A DNA stretch of 64,000 nucleotides from Clostridiaceae bacterium BL-3 (GTDB taxonomy: Bacteria; Bacillota; Clostridia; Clostridiales; Clostridiaceae). The stretch covers positions 310,001-374,000 of the forward strand of contig CADDXC010000001.1 in the NCBI GenBank assembly GCA_902809985.1, read 5' to 3'. Below, piece after piece: positions 34,932 to 44,104 of this stretch. How positions within the stretch are numbered: position 1 is the first letter of the stretch; every line of letters starts with the position of its first letter. The notes under the pieces were generated by a model, which had not been told where the DNA came from, ran no database searches, and saw nothing but the letters and a program-made list of their open reading frames with translations. A program made the translations under genes and the position numbers.

Positions 34932-36197
34932 ATGGGTATGACAATGACACAGAAGATATTGGCCCGCCATGCGGGAGAAGATTTTGTAAAAGCCGGGCAG
35001 TTAATAAAAGCCAAGCTGGATTTGGTGCTTGGAAATGATATAACCACCCCGGTGGCCATAAAAGAATTTGATAAAATTGGGATTGGAAGGGTTTTTAACA
35101 GAGATAAGATAGCTATTGTCCCAGATCATTTTACCCCCAATAAGGATATAAAATCAGCACAGCAGTGCAAATGTGTGAGAGAATTTGTCAAAAAAGCGGA
35201 AATTAAAAATTATTTTGAAATTGGGCAGATGGGAATTGAACATGCACTTATTCCAGAAAAGGGTTTGGCAGTATGTGGAGATGTTGTGATAGGAGCAGAT
35301 TCCCATACCTGTACTTATGGAGCTTTGGGGGCTTTTTCCACAGGAGTTGGGAGTACGGATATGGCCGCAGGCATGGCCACTGGAGAGGCGTGGTTTAAAG
35401 TTCCACCGGCAATAAAATTTGTACTTGATGGAAAACTGCCTAAATGGGTAAGTGGAAAGGATGTTATTTTACACATCATAGGAATGATAGGAGTGGACGG
35501 AGCCCTCTATAAATCCATGGAATTTACAGGCAAAGGAGTAGATGAACTTTCCATGGATGATCGTTTTACCATATCCAATATGGCAATAGAAGCAGGGGCC
35601 AAAAATGGAATCTTTCCCGTAGATGAAAAAACTGTGGACTATATAAGGAAACATTCAAAAAGAGAATATAGAGTATACGAAGCGGATGAGGATGCAGAGT
35701 ATGAAAAAGTTATACACATAGATCTGTCTAAACTGCGTCCTACAGTGGCATTTCCACATATTCCTGAAAATACCAGAACCATTGATGATGTAGGAGATAT
35801 AAAAATAGATCAGGTGGTCATAGGTTCCTGCACTAACGGGAGAATAAGTGATTTGAGATCTGCAGCCAGTATTTTAAGAGGAAGAAAGGTAAATAAAAAT
35901 GTGAGGACAATTATTTTTCCTGCCACCCAGGCAATATATCTTCAAGCCCTGAGAGAGGGTATTATAGAAACTTTCGTAGAATCAGGAGCTGTGGTTAGTA
36001 CTCCTACCTGCGGACCTTGTCTCGGAGGACATATGGGAATACTTGCAGAAGGAGAGAGGGCGGTTTCAACTACAAACAGGAATTTTGTCGGAAGAATGGG
36101 ACATGTAAAAAGCGAAGTTTATCTTGCAAGTCCGGCAGTAGCTGCGGCTTCGGCAGTGATGGGTAAAATTGCATCCCCGGAGGAGGTGGTAAAATGA
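34932..36197 (+). CDS. leuC: 3-Isopropylmalate dehydratase large subunit
   Basis: A 421-residue aconitase-family subunit. Cluster cysteines are seen in GSCTNG and [10 protein letters not shown]; the early [18 protein letters not shown] is also diagnostic. With LeuD it isomerises 2- to 3-isopropylmalate. The length fits the shorter bacterial/archaeal-type LeuC (about 420). It overlaps leuD by four bases (ATGA), meaning coupled translation. AGGAG before the ATG. Confidence 0.95.
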   Translation: MGMTMTQKILARHAGEDFVKAGQLIKAKLDLVLGNDITTPVAIKEFDKIGIGRVFNRDKIAIVPDHFTPNKDIKSAQQCKCVREFVKKAEIKNYFEIGQMGIEHALIPEKGLAVCGDVVIGADSHTCTYGALGAFSTGVGSTDMAAGMATGEAWFKVPPAIKFVLDGKLPKWVSGKDVILHIIGMIGVDGALYKSMEFTGKGVDELSMDDRFTISNMAIEAGAKNGIFPVDEKTVDYIRKHSKREYRVYEADEDAEYEKVIHIDLSKLRPTVAFPHIPENTRTIDDVGDIKIDQVVIGSCTNGRISDLRSAASILRGRKVNKNVRTIIFPATQAIYLQALREGIIETFVESGAVVSTPTCGPCLGGHMGILAEGERAVSTTNRNFVGRMGHVKSEVYLASPAVAAASAVMGKIASPEEVVK

Positions 36198-36688
36198 TAG
36201 AGGGAAAAGCGATTAAATACGGCGATAATGTTGATACAGATGTTATAATACCAGCTAGATATCTAAATACCAGCGATGAAGAGGAACTTGCCTCACATTG
36301 TATGGAGGATCTGGATAAAGAATTTCCTTTGAAAGTGAAGAACAATTCCATACTTGTGGCAGGGAAAAACTTTGGGTGCGGATCTTCAAGAGAACATGCA
36401 CCTATAGCCATCACGGCGTCTGGGGTTGAATGCGTGATAGCGGAAACTTTTGCCAGAATATTTTATAGAAATTCCATAAATATAGGTCTTCCCATAATTG
36501 AATGTAAAGAGGCGGCCTGTGGTATAGAGGAAAATGACCAGGTATCGGTAGACCTGGCTTCAGGCAGGATAATCAATGTTACTAAAAATAAAACATACAA
36601 TGCTGCTCCATTTCCTGAATTTGTACAGAAAATTATAAAATCACAGGGGCTTATAAATTATTTAAAGAGAGAGGTGGCAGGTAAGTGA
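36194..36688 (+). CDS. leuD: 3-Isopropylmalate dehydratase small subunit
   Basis: A 164-residue swivel-domain subunit that completes the LeuCD active site. [11 protein letters not shown] and [14 protein letters not shown] are the typical motifs. It overlaps leuC at its start and leuB at its end by four bases each. Confidence 0.95.
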   Translation: MIEGKAIKYGDNVDTDVIIPARYLNTSDEEELASHCMEDLDKEFPLKVKNNSILVAGKNFGCGSSREHAPIAITASGVECVIAETFARIFYRNSINIGLPIIECKEAACGIEENDQVSVDLASGRIINVTKNKTYNAAPFPEFVQKIIKSQGLINYLKREVAGK

Positions 36689-37749
36689 AAATAGCTGTTA
36701 TATCAGGAGATGGAATTGGCAGTGAAATAATTGCGCAGGGAAAAAAGGTATTGAGGACTGTTGCTCATAAATATAATTTTGATTTTGAATATGAAGATGT
36801 ACTTTTGGGGGGAAGTGCATTTGATAAAAAGGGGACTCCACTGCCGGAAGAAACTGTAGAGATCTGTAAGAATAGTGAAGCAGTGCTTTTAGGAGCAGTA
36901 GGAGGGCCTAAATGGGATAATCTTCCCGGCAATTTAAGGCCGGAATCAGGACTTCTAGGTATGAGAAAAGCTCTTGGAGTATTTGCAAATTTAAGGCCGG
37001 CCATATTGTTTCCTGAGCTTGTAGGATCATCCAATCTGAAGCCTGAGGTTTTGGGAAGAGGGCTGGACATAATGATAGTCAGAGAATTGATAGGAGGAGC
37101 CTATTTTGGAGAAAAAGGCACGGTAAATATAAAAGGGGGTCAAAAAGCTTGGGATACCATAGCTTATACAAGCTTTGAGATAGATAGAATAGCAAGGAAA
37201 TCTTTTGAAATAGCGAGAAAGAGAAATAAAAGACTTACACTGGTGGATAAAGCCAATGTACTTGAAAGTTCAAAGCTGTGGAGAAAAACTGTGCGGAAAA
37301 TTTCAGATGAATACAAAGATGTAGAAGTCAGCTATATGTATGTGGATAATGCGGCAATGCAGCTTATAAGGGATCCTAAACAATTTGACGTGATACTGAC
37401 TGAAAATATGTTCGGAGACATATTAAGCGATGAAGCTTCCATGCTGACAGGTTCTCTTGGAATGCTTCCTTCTGCTAGTGTCAGAGGTGACTCTTTTGGC
37501 CTTTATGAACCAGTACATGGTTCTGCACCGGACATTGCAGGGCAGAATAAGGCGAATCCAATTGGCACAATTATGAGTATTGCAATGATGCTCAAATACA
37601 GTTTTAACATGACAACTGCCGCTGAAGATATAAAAAATGCAGTGTCTCAGGTTCTCGGTGGGGGCTATAGAACTGTGGACATTGCAGAAAAAGATACAGA
37701 AGTTATCGGAACTGAAGAAATGGGAGAACTGATTTGTAAATATATGTAA
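36685..37749 (+). CDS. leuB: 3-Isopropylmalate dehydrogenase
   Basis: A 354-residue NAD-dependent enzyme making 2-ketoisocaproate, the last step before transamination to leucine. Seen are GDGIGSEI at the N-terminus, [21 protein letters not shown] with substrate residues, and the C-terminal [21 protein letters not shown] start overlapping leuD by four bases. Its final codons (Lys-Tyr-Met-stop) lie within a 28-bp sequence that recurs with one change at 43118. Confidence 0.95.
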   Translation: MKIAVISGDGIGSEIIAQGKKVLRTVAHKYNFDFEYEDVLLGGSAFDKKGTPLPEETVEICKNSEAVLLGAVGGPKWDNLPGNLRPESGLLGMRKALGVFANLRPAILFPELVGSSNLKPEVLGRGLDIMIVRELIGGAYFGEKGTVNIKGGQKAWDTIAYTSFEIDRIARKSFEIARKRNKRLTLVDKANVLESSKLWRKTVRKISDEYKDVEVSYMYVDNAAMQLIRDPKQFDVILTENMFGDILSDEASMLTGSLGMLPSASVRGDSFGLYEPVHGSAPDIAGQNKANPIGTIMSIAMMLKYSFNMTTAAEDIKNAVSQVLGGGYRTVDIAEKDTEVIGTEEMGELICKYM

Positions 37750-37765
37750 GGGGGTCAGTCCCCTT
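37738..37765. repeat. Copy of the GGGGTCAGTCCCC repeat at the leuB stop
   Basis: The 28 bases here match 43118-43145 at 27 positions, although the first 12 are leuB coding sequence. The core GGGGTCAGTCCCC is an imperfect palindrome related to the stem at 5586-5626. Confidence 0.7.
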
Positions 37766-37772
37766 TAAAATG

Positions 37773-37808
37773 GATTTGTGTATGTTGATTTTACACAAAT
37801 CTATTTTT
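37773..37808 (+). terminator. Terminator of the leu operon
   Basis: GATTTGTGTA (37773-37782) pairs perfectly with TACACAAATC (37792-37801), followed by TATTTTT. Confidence 0.85.
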
Positions 37809-37837
37809 GTTATGATTATAAAAAAATATGCAAGAAA

Positions 37838-37942
37838 ATGGGGACAAGTAGAGTAGTATTTTTATTGGCAAAAAAGTTCAAAACTGATAATATAGGATTG
37901 TTAGCTGCAATTAAAGAATTTGTTACAGATAATGTTACTTAA
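37838..37942 (+). CDS. Possible 34-residue small protein or gene remnant
   Basis: An open frame reads MGTSRVVFLLAKKFKTDNIG and then a further 14 residues ending in VTDNVT. Composition looks protein-like, but the ribosome site is weak and I recognise no family. It lies between the leu terminator and the next operon and may be a remnant of a lost gene. Confidence 0.25.
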   Translation: MGTSRVVFLLAKKFKTDNIGLLAAIKEFVTDNVT

Positions 37943-37986
37943 TTTTGTCTAAAATAATTTCTAAAATATTAGAATGGGGTGAGACT

Positions 37987-39441
37987 ATGAGAGACAAGTA
38001 TGATGTATTGGTAATAGGAGGCGGTGTAATAGGCAGTTCAATAGCCAGAGAGCTTTCACGCTATAAGCTTAAGGTAGCTGTTCTGGAAAAGGAATTGGAT
38101 GTAGTTTGTGAAACAAGCGGCCGGAATAGTGGTGTCATTCATGCAGGATTTAACAGCAGGCCGGGAACACTTATGGCTAAATACTGCGTAGAAGGATGTC
38201 TTGGATTTGATAAGGTAGCAAAAGAATTGGACATACCGTTTAAAAGAACAGGAAAATTGGTAGTAGGATTTACAAAGGATGATTTAGAAGGACTGGAAGA
38301 ATTAAAAGAAAAAGGTGAAAAAAATGGAGTCCCGGGATTAAAAATAATATCTGAAAAGGAAATAAGGGAAAAGCAGCCTTATGTAAAAGGGAAAACGGCA
38401 TTGTTTTCACCGATGACAGGTATAGTAAATCCCATAATTTATACTATAGCGTTGGCAGAGAATGCATGCCAAAATGGAGTAGAATTTTTCATGGGAAGAG
38501 AAGTAAGGGGAATAAAGAGGATAGAAAAAGGCTATGAAGTATCTACAGACGATGAAATTTTTCAAACCAGATGGGTGATAAACAGTGCAGGGCTAAATTC
38601 AGACAAGATTGCTAAGATGGTTGGGATAGAAGATTATACAATATATCCCTGCAGAGGCGAATATTTTATACTGGATAAAAATTTTAGCAAATACTTAACT
38701 ATGCCGGCTTATCCTGTACCAAATAAAAAGGAGGGGGGACTTGGTATTCATCTTACTCCTTCAGTAGATGGAAATGTGCTTATAGGACCAAGCGCAGTCT
38801 ATATAGACGAAAATGATAATTATTCATCCACCCAGAAAGTAATGGATATGCTTATAGAAGGCGGTAGGAAAATACTTCCTCAAATAGAGAGAAAGTATTT
38901 TATAAGGAATTTTTCGGGTATAAGACCTAAGTTGGTGAGCAAGGAAAAGGGCGGATATGCGGATTTTGTAATTGGAGAGAGAAAGAGTGTACCGAATGTA
39001 ATCAATTTAATAGGAATAGAATCTCCTGGGCTTACGAGTGCTCTTCCAATAGCCAGAGATGTAGTAAAAATAATAGCCGGGAAAGAAGTTCTTCAAGAGA
39101 ATGAAAAATTCAATCCGATTAGAAGGGGAATACTGAAATTCAATGAACAATCGGATGAAAAACAAGCTGAGCTTATAAAGCAGGATCCAGATTACGGTGA
39201 AATATTTTGCAGATGTGAAACGGTGACAAAACATGAAATTTTAGAAGCAATTCACAATCCATTGGGAGTCAAGACACTGACGGGAATTAAAAATAGAACA
39301 AGAGCAATGATGGGGAGATGTCAGGGCGGATACTGTCAGACAAGAATCGTAAAACTTTTGATGGAAGAACATGATTTAAAACCAGAAGAAATAAGGTATT
39401 CGAGGAAGAACGGATATCTATTTGAAGGGAGGGTCAGATAA
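37987..39441 (+). CDS. FAD-dependent dehydrogenase, GlpA/LhgO-like, with BFD-type iron-sulfur domain
   Basis: A 484-residue flavoprotein. FAD motif VIGGGVIGSSIAREL lies at about 9-23, followed by a DAO-type oxidoreductase fold and, from about residue 408, a BFD-like domain with CRCETVT and GRCQGGYC that would bind [2Fe-2S]. The layout is that of anaerobic GlpA-type glycerol-3-phosphate dehydrogenase and of L-2-hydroxyglutarate oxidase relatives. It is followed at once by a second flavoprotein and a DUF1667 protein, a trio known in clostridia. I chose the ATG after GGGGTGA rather than a TTG 14 codons upstream. Substrate is uncertain; see the cluster finding. Confidence 0.85.
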   Translation: MRDKYDVLVIGGGVIGSSIARELSRYKLKVAVLEKELDVVCETSGRNSGVIHAGFNSRPGTLMAKYCVEGCLGFDKVAKELDIPFKRTGKLVVGFTKDDLEGLEELKEKGEKNGVPGLKIISEKEIREKQPYVKGKTALFSPMTGIVNPIIYTIALAENACQNGVEFFMGREVRGIKRIEKGYEVSTDDEIFQTRWVINSAGLNSDKIAKMVGIEDYTIYPCRGEYFILDKNFSKYLTMPAYPVPNKKEGGLGIHLTPSVDGNVLIGPSAVYIDENDNYSSTQKVMDMLIEGGRKILPQIERKYFIRNFSGIRPKLVSKEKGGYADFVIGERKSVPNVINLIGIESPGLTSALPIARDVVKIIAGKEVLQENEKFNPIRRGILKFNEQSDEKQAELIKQDPDYGEIFCRCETVTKHEILEAIHNPLGVKTLTGIKNRTRAMMGRCQGGYCQTRIVKLLMEEHDLKPEEIRYSRKNGYLFEGRVR

Positions 39442-40682
39442 TGAAGATAATGGAAAAGGATGTAATTATTATAGGAGCGGGCCCTGCAGGACTTGCTGCA
39501 GCTATAAGATTAAAAGAAAATGGTATAGATGATGTACTTGTATTGGAGAGAGAAAAAGCTCCAGGAGGAATACTTAAGCAGTGTATACATGATGGATTTG
39601 GACTTTTGAGATTTAAGGAAGCACTCAGCGGACCTGAATATGCGGATAGGTTTATACAAAAAGCAAAAGAAAAAAATGTGGAAATAGAAACAGGAGCCAC
39701 AGTTGTAAGACTTACAAAAAATAAAGAAGTTACGGCTGCAACCAGAAATGGATTAAAAAAATATAAAGCAAAAGCTGTTATTTTATCAATGGGATGCAGA
39801 GAGAGAACCAGGGGAGCTATAAGTATACCAGGAACAAGACCTGCTGGTATTTTTACGGCAGGTGTTGCCCAAGCCTATATAAATTTAAATGATCTTATGG
39901 TTGGGGAAAATATTATTATTCTTGGTTCCGGCGATATAGGTCTCATAATGGCGAGAAGGCTTACACTGGAAGGTGCTCATGTCATTGCAGTATTTGAAAA
40001 ACTGCCATATCCAAGCGGCCTTCCCAGGAATATACAGCAGTGTTTGAATGATTACAACATACCTCTTTATTTAAGTCATACTATTACCAACATAATAGGT
40101 AAGGATAGAATTCAGGAGGTTGCAGTCAGTGAGCTTGACGAAAATGGAAAGCCTATAGAGGGTACTGAAAAAAATTATAAATGTGATACTTTGATTTTGT
40201 CAGTTGGATTGATACCTGAAAATGAATTGTCACTGCAAGCTGGTATTGAACTTGATAAAAGAAGTAATGGCGCCATTGTAGATGAAAATTTGCAGACCAA
40301 TGTTTCTGGAATATATTCAGCAGGAAATGTACTGCATGTCCATGATCTGGTGGACTATGTATCTTTGGAGGGAGAAAAAGCTGCTGAATCAGTGACTAGG
40401 CAGCTTAAAGGCCGTATCACGGGAAAAGGCATAATAGGTATAAGTACGGATGGAACAATTGGAAACATTGTACCAAATAAAATAAGTGGAAATGAAGACT
40501 TGGAGCTGGCCTTGAGAGTGAGAAAACCATCTAAAGATAAAGTTATAAAAGTTATGCAGGGAGAGAAAGTTATAAAAACTGCTAAACTGAAGAAACTTAA
40601 TCCTGCAGTAATGATACATTTGAATGTTAAAAAAGAAGATATCAAGTCTCAACAAGATATTAAGGTGGTGGTAGAGGTATGA
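39441..40682 (+). CDS. NAD(P)/FAD-dependent oxidoreductase, second subunit of the trio
   Basis: A 413-residue pyridine-nucleotide-disulfide-type flavoprotein. FAD motif IIGAGPAGLAAAIRL at the N-terminus, a second dinucleotide motif IILGSGDIGLIMARRL in the middle, and the C-terminal FAD contact GIYSAGNVLHVHDLVD. It begins on the last base of the GlpA-like gene. It probably passes electrons from the first flavoprotein through the iron-sulfur centres to NAD or a membrane carrier. No redox-active CxxC pair of the thioredoxin-reductase type is seen next to the second motif. Confidence 0.86.
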   Translation: MKIMEKDVIIIGAGPAGLAAAIRLKENGIDDVLVLEREKAPGGILKQCIHDGFGLLRFKEALSGPEYADRFIQKAKEKNVEIETGATVVRLTKNKEVTAATRNGLKKYKAKAVILSMGCRERTRGAISIPGTRPAGIFTAGVAQAYINLNDLMVGENIIILGSGDIGLIMARRLTLEGAHVIAVFEKLPYPSGLPRNIQQCLNDYNIPLYLSHTITNIIGKDRIQEVAVSELDENGKPIEGTEKNYKCDTLILSVGLIPENELSLQAGIELDKRSNGAIVDENLQTNVSGIYSAGNVLHVHDLVDYVSLEGEKAAESVTRQLKGRITGKGIIGISTDGTIGNIVPNKISGNEDLELALRVRKPSKDKVIKVMQGEKVIKTAKLKKLNPAVMIHLNVKKEDIKSQQDIKVVVEV

Positions 40683-41041
40683 AGAGAGATTTGACGTGTA
40701 TAGTATGTCCTAATAGTTGTGAGATCACAATTGAATATGATGGGAAAAATATCATGAGTGTAAATGGAGCAACTTGTAAAAGAGGAGAAAAATATGCAAG
40801 GCAAGAAATACAGGATCCCAAGAGAACCATTGCAACTCTGGTAAAGGTTAAAAATGGCAAGGAACCTTTAGTAAGTGTTAGAACCAAGGATCCAATACCT
40901 AAAGATAGAATATTTGATGTCGAAAAAGAAATAAAAAAAGTAGAATTAGAGGCGCCAGTGGGAATGCATCAAATTGTGGTAAAAAATATTTTAAATCTGG
41001 GTTCTGACATTATAACGACAAAAAGAGTAGAGAAATTATAA
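40679..41041 (+). CDS. DUF1667 protein, third component of the trio
   Basis: A 120-residue protein with an N-terminal cysteine motif (CIVCPNSC, then ATCKRGEKYA) that probably binds a metal or Fe-S centre, typical of DUF1667. It overlaps the preceding gene by four bases (ATGA). Members nearly always follow a GlpA-like/GlpB-like pair and are thought to be an electron-transfer part of the same complex. Confidence 0.88.
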   Translation: MKRDLTCIVCPNSCEITIEYDGKNIMSVNGATCKRGEKYARQEIQDPKRTIATLVKVKNGKEPLVSVRTKDPIPKDRIFDVEKEIKKVELEAPVGMHQIVVKNILNLGSDIITTKRVEKL

Positions 41042-41061
41042 TGAATTAGGGGGTTGTATAT

Positions 41062-41802
41062 ATGAATTTTAAGATAGATGTATTATGTAAGGCATTTCCG
41101 GGTAAATCCACTATAGGTGCATTGGGATGGAGCAATGTAGCACTTATACGTATGAAAGACAGAAACATTTTATTTGATACAGGGTCTCAGGGAATTCGTC
41201 CAAATCTTTTAAAGGCACTTGAAGAGTTATCAATGAAACCAGATCAAATTGACAGAGTTTTTTTGAGCCATCTGCATTTTGATCATTGCGGCAATGCATC
41301 CTTGTTTCGAAATGCAAGATTTATTATAAGTGAAGCTGAGTGGAAATATGCTACTACGGAAGAAGATGTCTTTACAACAGAGGAATCTGTAAAATATTTA
41401 AGTGATAGGGAAAAAATAATTATATCCGGAGATGGAGATGAAATTTACCCTGGCGTGAAAGCCATATTTACTCCGGGACATACTCCTGGAGGAATGTCCA
41501 TGGTTCTCGAAGCAGATAATGAGACATGGATTATTGCAGGTGATGCAGTAAAAAACAGGATAGAGCTGCTGAAGGGGGAAGTGGATATGTCTTTAGATAA
41601 TGAACAAAGCAGGCAGAGCATATTGAGAATAAAGAATATTGCAGATCGTGTTTTACCTGGACATGATTGCTGGATGAAAATCAAAGACAATAAAATTATT
41701 CCTGAAGAAAAAGTACAGGTTGATATAACTTTACCTGGGGGAATACAGGGTGGAGAAGATGGTGTATTTAAATTAGCTGTTGAAAATAGACCGTTATTTT
41801 AA
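41062..41802 (+). CDS. Metallo-beta-lactamase-fold hydrolase
   Basis: A 246-residue MBL-fold enzyme. Zinc ligands are seen as HLHFDH (70-75), the His of PGHTPGG, Asp in IAGDAV and the His of LPGHDC. The overall layout matches the N-acyl-homoserine-lactonase-like branch, but true quorum quenching is not implied. It starts 21 bp after the DUF1667 gene and so is likely part of the same operon, where it may open a lactone or thioester linked to the dehydrogenase substrate. AGGGGGTT ribosome site. Confidence 0.82.
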   Translation: MNFKIDVLCKAFPGKSTIGALGWSNVALIRMKDRNILFDTGSQGIRPNLLKALEELSMKPDQIDRVFLSHLHFDHCGNASLFRNARFIISEAEWKYATTEEDVFTTEESVKYLSDREKIIISGDGDEIYPGVKAIFTPGHTPGGMSMVLEADNETWIIAGDAVKNRIELLKGEVDMSLDNEQSRQSILRIKNIADRVLPGHDCWMKIKDNKIIPEEKVQVDITLPGGIQGGEDGVFKLAVENRPLF

Positions 41803-41858
41803 AATTCAATAGACAAAAGTAAGATGTTAAAATTGTAAATATGAAGGGGGATTATAAG

Positions 41859-43112
41859 TTGCCTGACATTGATAATAAAAATAATATTGCTGATGGTGTT
41901 ATGGACGAGAAAACTAAAAAGAGTATATTATGGGGTGCTACATTTTTTACTGCAACCACTTCAACGGTTGGTGCCGGATTCTTGACTCAAACAGCTCAAT
42001 TTGCACAGGACTATAAATTGTCGCTTATTTTAGTGATTATAGCTGTATGCATAATAAATATTTTCACACAAATCAATGTATGGCGCATATTATGTGTTTC
42101 AAAACTGAAAGCGCAGGACATTGCAAATAAAATTGTACCCGGGCTGGGATATGTGATTTCATTTTTGATATTATTGGGAGCAATAGCTTTCAATACAGGT
42201 AATATAGGCGGTGCAGCATTGGGGTTTAATATTCTTTTTGGTATTAATTTTAAAGCAGGATATATTTTAGCAGGCATTTCCGCTGTCCTCATATTTTTAT
42301 CCAAAAATATAGGCAGAGCTCTAGATCAATTTTCAAAGATATTGGGTATTATTATGATACTTGTTATTTTTTACATGACTGTAGCAGTTCTTCATGGGAA
42401 TTCAATGAGTACTGGAATTAGATTGGATTATGGCACTCTGTTCCCCCAAAACCCATCAACCTTGTTATTTCCAACTATAACTTTAATGGGAGGAACAATT
42501 GGAGGTTTCATATTATTTTCCGGGATGCATCGTCTGCTGGATGCAGGAATTTCTGGAGAAGAAAATTTAAAGGGAGTGGAGAGTTCTGCCATCTCAACAG
42601 TAGCTATAACAACAGTTATAAGGATTATGCTGTTTTTGGTAGCTTTAGGTGTGGTAGCCAGGGGAATAGGATTAGATCCTACCAATCCGGCGGCATCGGC
42701 TTTTAAATATGGAGCAGGAAATTTAGGATATATATTCTTTGGAGTGGCTATTTTGTGTGCAGCAGTTACATGTGTTGTAGGAGCTTCTTACACTACTGTT
42801 ACTTTTTTTAAGACATTGAGTCCCTTTGTAAGCAGACATGAGAGAATCCTCACAAGTGTCATAATTGCCATTTCAACGCTTATAATGACTGTGCTGGGCA
42901 AACCGGCTAAATTGCTCATAGTTGCAGGTTCTCTAAATGGCCTCATTATTCCCGTGATGCTTGTTATGATTTTAATAGCATCCAGGAGAAAAGATATTGT
43001 GGGAAACTATAAGCACCCAAAATGGTTATTTATAACAGGTGTTGTCATAGTTATAATAACTGCCTATGCGGGAATAGAATCCTTGACTAACATCAAAGCG
43101 TTATTTTCATAA
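41859..43112 (+). CDS. NRAMP-like transporter lacking the metal-site motif
   Basis: A 417-residue protein with about 11 membrane helices and the NRAMP/APC fold (TTSTVGAGFLTQ in helix 1; AIAFNTGNIGGAALG; FILFSGMHRLLD). The DPGN metal-binding motif of true NRAMP carriers in helix 1 is not present, and the MPH motif of helix 6 is not evident, so manganese or iron transport is doubtful. Related proteins of the YcsG kind are uncharacterised and may move organic solutes. Last gene of the FAD/FAD/DUF1667/MBL run. I take the TTG after AAGGGGGAT as start; an ATG six codons upstream overlaps that ribosome site. Confidence 0.75.
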   Translation: MPDIDNKNNIADGVMDEKTKKSILWGATFFTATTSTVGAGFLTQTAQFAQDYKLSLILVIIAVCIINIFTQINVWRILCVSKLKAQDIANKIVPGLGYVISFLILLGAIAFNTGNIGGAALGFNILFGINFKAGYILAGISAVLIFLSKNIGRALDQFSKILGIIMILVIFYMTVAVLHGNSMSTGIRLDYGTLFPQNPSTLLFPTITLMGGTIGGFILFSGMHRLLDAGISGEENLKGVESSAISTVAITTVIRIMLFLVALGVVARGIGLDPTNPAASAFKYGAGNLGYIFFGVAILCAAVTCVVGASYTTVTFFKTLSPFVSRHERILTSVIIAISTLIMTVLGKPAKLLIVAGSLNGLIIPVMLVMILIASRRKDIVGNYKHPKWLFITGVVIVIITAYAGIESLTNIKALFS

Positions 43113-43117
43113 TATGT

Positions 43118-43148
43118 AAATATATGTAATGGGGTCAGTCCCCTTACA
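43118..43148. terminator. Terminator with GGGGTCAGTCCCC repeat
   Basis: TGTAA (43125-43129), GGGG and CCCC, TTACA (43144-43148) form a hairpin between convergent genes. 43118-43145 matches 37738-37765 at 27 of 28 positions. Confidence 0.75.
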
Positions 43149-43727
43149 TCAGGAAATTTTTCTGGCATTTTTATCATAATAACAATTTGGATTTTCCCAG
43201 TTAACTATTAAATCTGTGGCCATCATAGCTGCTGAAATGGCATAAATTATATCTCTGACGAAGGATTTACTCTCCTTGTCATATCTTTCACGCATGCAGT
43301 ATATTACTGATGATATGCTTTTTTCAGTAATATCTACATTTGTTATAATTTTGATTTTTTTAAATATTAAAAGGCCTATAAAAATAAAATGAAGGCACAG
43401 TTCATATATGAAATGCTGAAAAAGGTTTCTCTCTTTATATTCTTTTGTATGATATAGACAGAAATAATCACAGATAAAATGGCATATCATGCCTAAAATG
43501 ACTGAAAATTTTTTTATTGACATTCTGGTATTGATCAGCTGATCGCAGTATTCGCATACTATATCCATACTTTCACTTAGGTAATGGTGAAAATTGGAGC
43601 TGTCCCTTACAAAATCAGGTCTTATACTGCCGTATAAGAAATTAAATTTATTCAGTTTAATATTAAAATTTTTTGAACAGTATTTAAATATGATATTGGA
43701 AATCAATAAGTGGGTATCTGTTATCAT
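43149..43727 (-). CDS. Zinc-dependent phospholipase C-like family protein
   Basis: About 192 residues. MITDTHLLISNIIF at the start, LYGSIRPDF, SMDIVCEYCDQL and HFICDYFCLYH give the His/Asp spacing seen in clostridial proteins annotated as zinc-dependent phospholipase C family. These are intracellular: no signal peptide is present, unlike the secreted toxin-type enzymes. Activity is not established. The ATG preceded by AAAGGTGATC at 43727 is preferred over an ATG 20 codons upstream. Single gene, convergent with the transporter. Confidence 0.65.
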   Translation of the reverse strand: MITDTHLLISNIIFKYCSKNFNIKLNKFNFLYGSIRPDFVRDSSNFHHYLSESMDIVCEYCDQLINTRMSIKKFSVILGMICHFICDYFCLYHTKEYKERNLFQHFIYELCLHFIFIGLLIFKKIKIITNVDITEKSISSVIYCMRERYDKESKSFVRDIIYAISAAMMATDLIVNWENPNCYYDKNARKIS

Positions 43728-43898
43728 TATAAGATCACCTTTCTCCCTATTTGATATCTTCACCTTTGAACTTTGCTTTTTTACCAATTGTGCATTGAGT
43801 ATATAAAATCCACCTTCACTTATATATATATACTTTGAAAGTTAAAGCCAGATTAATGTAGGGTTAATTAAATATTTTATTTTATCACGTGGCTGCCA

Positions 43899-43986
43899 TT
43901 GCATAATTATGTGTATATATATATAATAATTTTGAAGTTTAAACTTTAATAGTATGCCTTCTCTAATAATTTCAGAAGGTTTTTTT
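43899..43986 (+). promoter_or_regulatory. Promoter and leader hairpin with U-run upstream of parE
   Basis: TTGCAT (43899-43904), 17-bp spacer and TATAAT (43922-43927) form a promoter. About 23 bases after the expected start, CCTTCT (43957-43962) pairs with AGAAGG (43974-43979), followed by seven T residues: an intrinsic terminator placed 119 bp before the gene. Downstream ATTAGAAGG (about 44015-44023) could pair with the left arm instead. Attenuation of the topoisomerase genes is possible; unproven. Confidence 0.5.
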
Positions 43987-44104
43987 GAATTCTGCTGAAA
44001 ATGAACATTGGCAAATTAGAAGGAATTCGCTGGTTGTTATTGGAATATTATAAGGGAACACAGATGACAGACAGCAGATAATTATTTTGGAGGAAAATGA
44101 GCAG

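Noticed and set aside
37945-37986. Upstream TTG as the start of the GlpA-like protein
   Set aside because: The ATG at 37987 has a good GGGGTGA site and begins right before the FAD motif; the 14 extra residues have no family support.
41062-41802. Quorum-quenching lactonase
   Set aside because: Zinc motifs fit the wide MBL fold; nothing in the cluster points to acyl-homoserine lactones in this Gram-positive host.
41859-43112. Manganese/iron NRAMP transporter
   Set aside because: The DPGN metal-binding motif expected in helix 1 is not present; only the general fold agrees.
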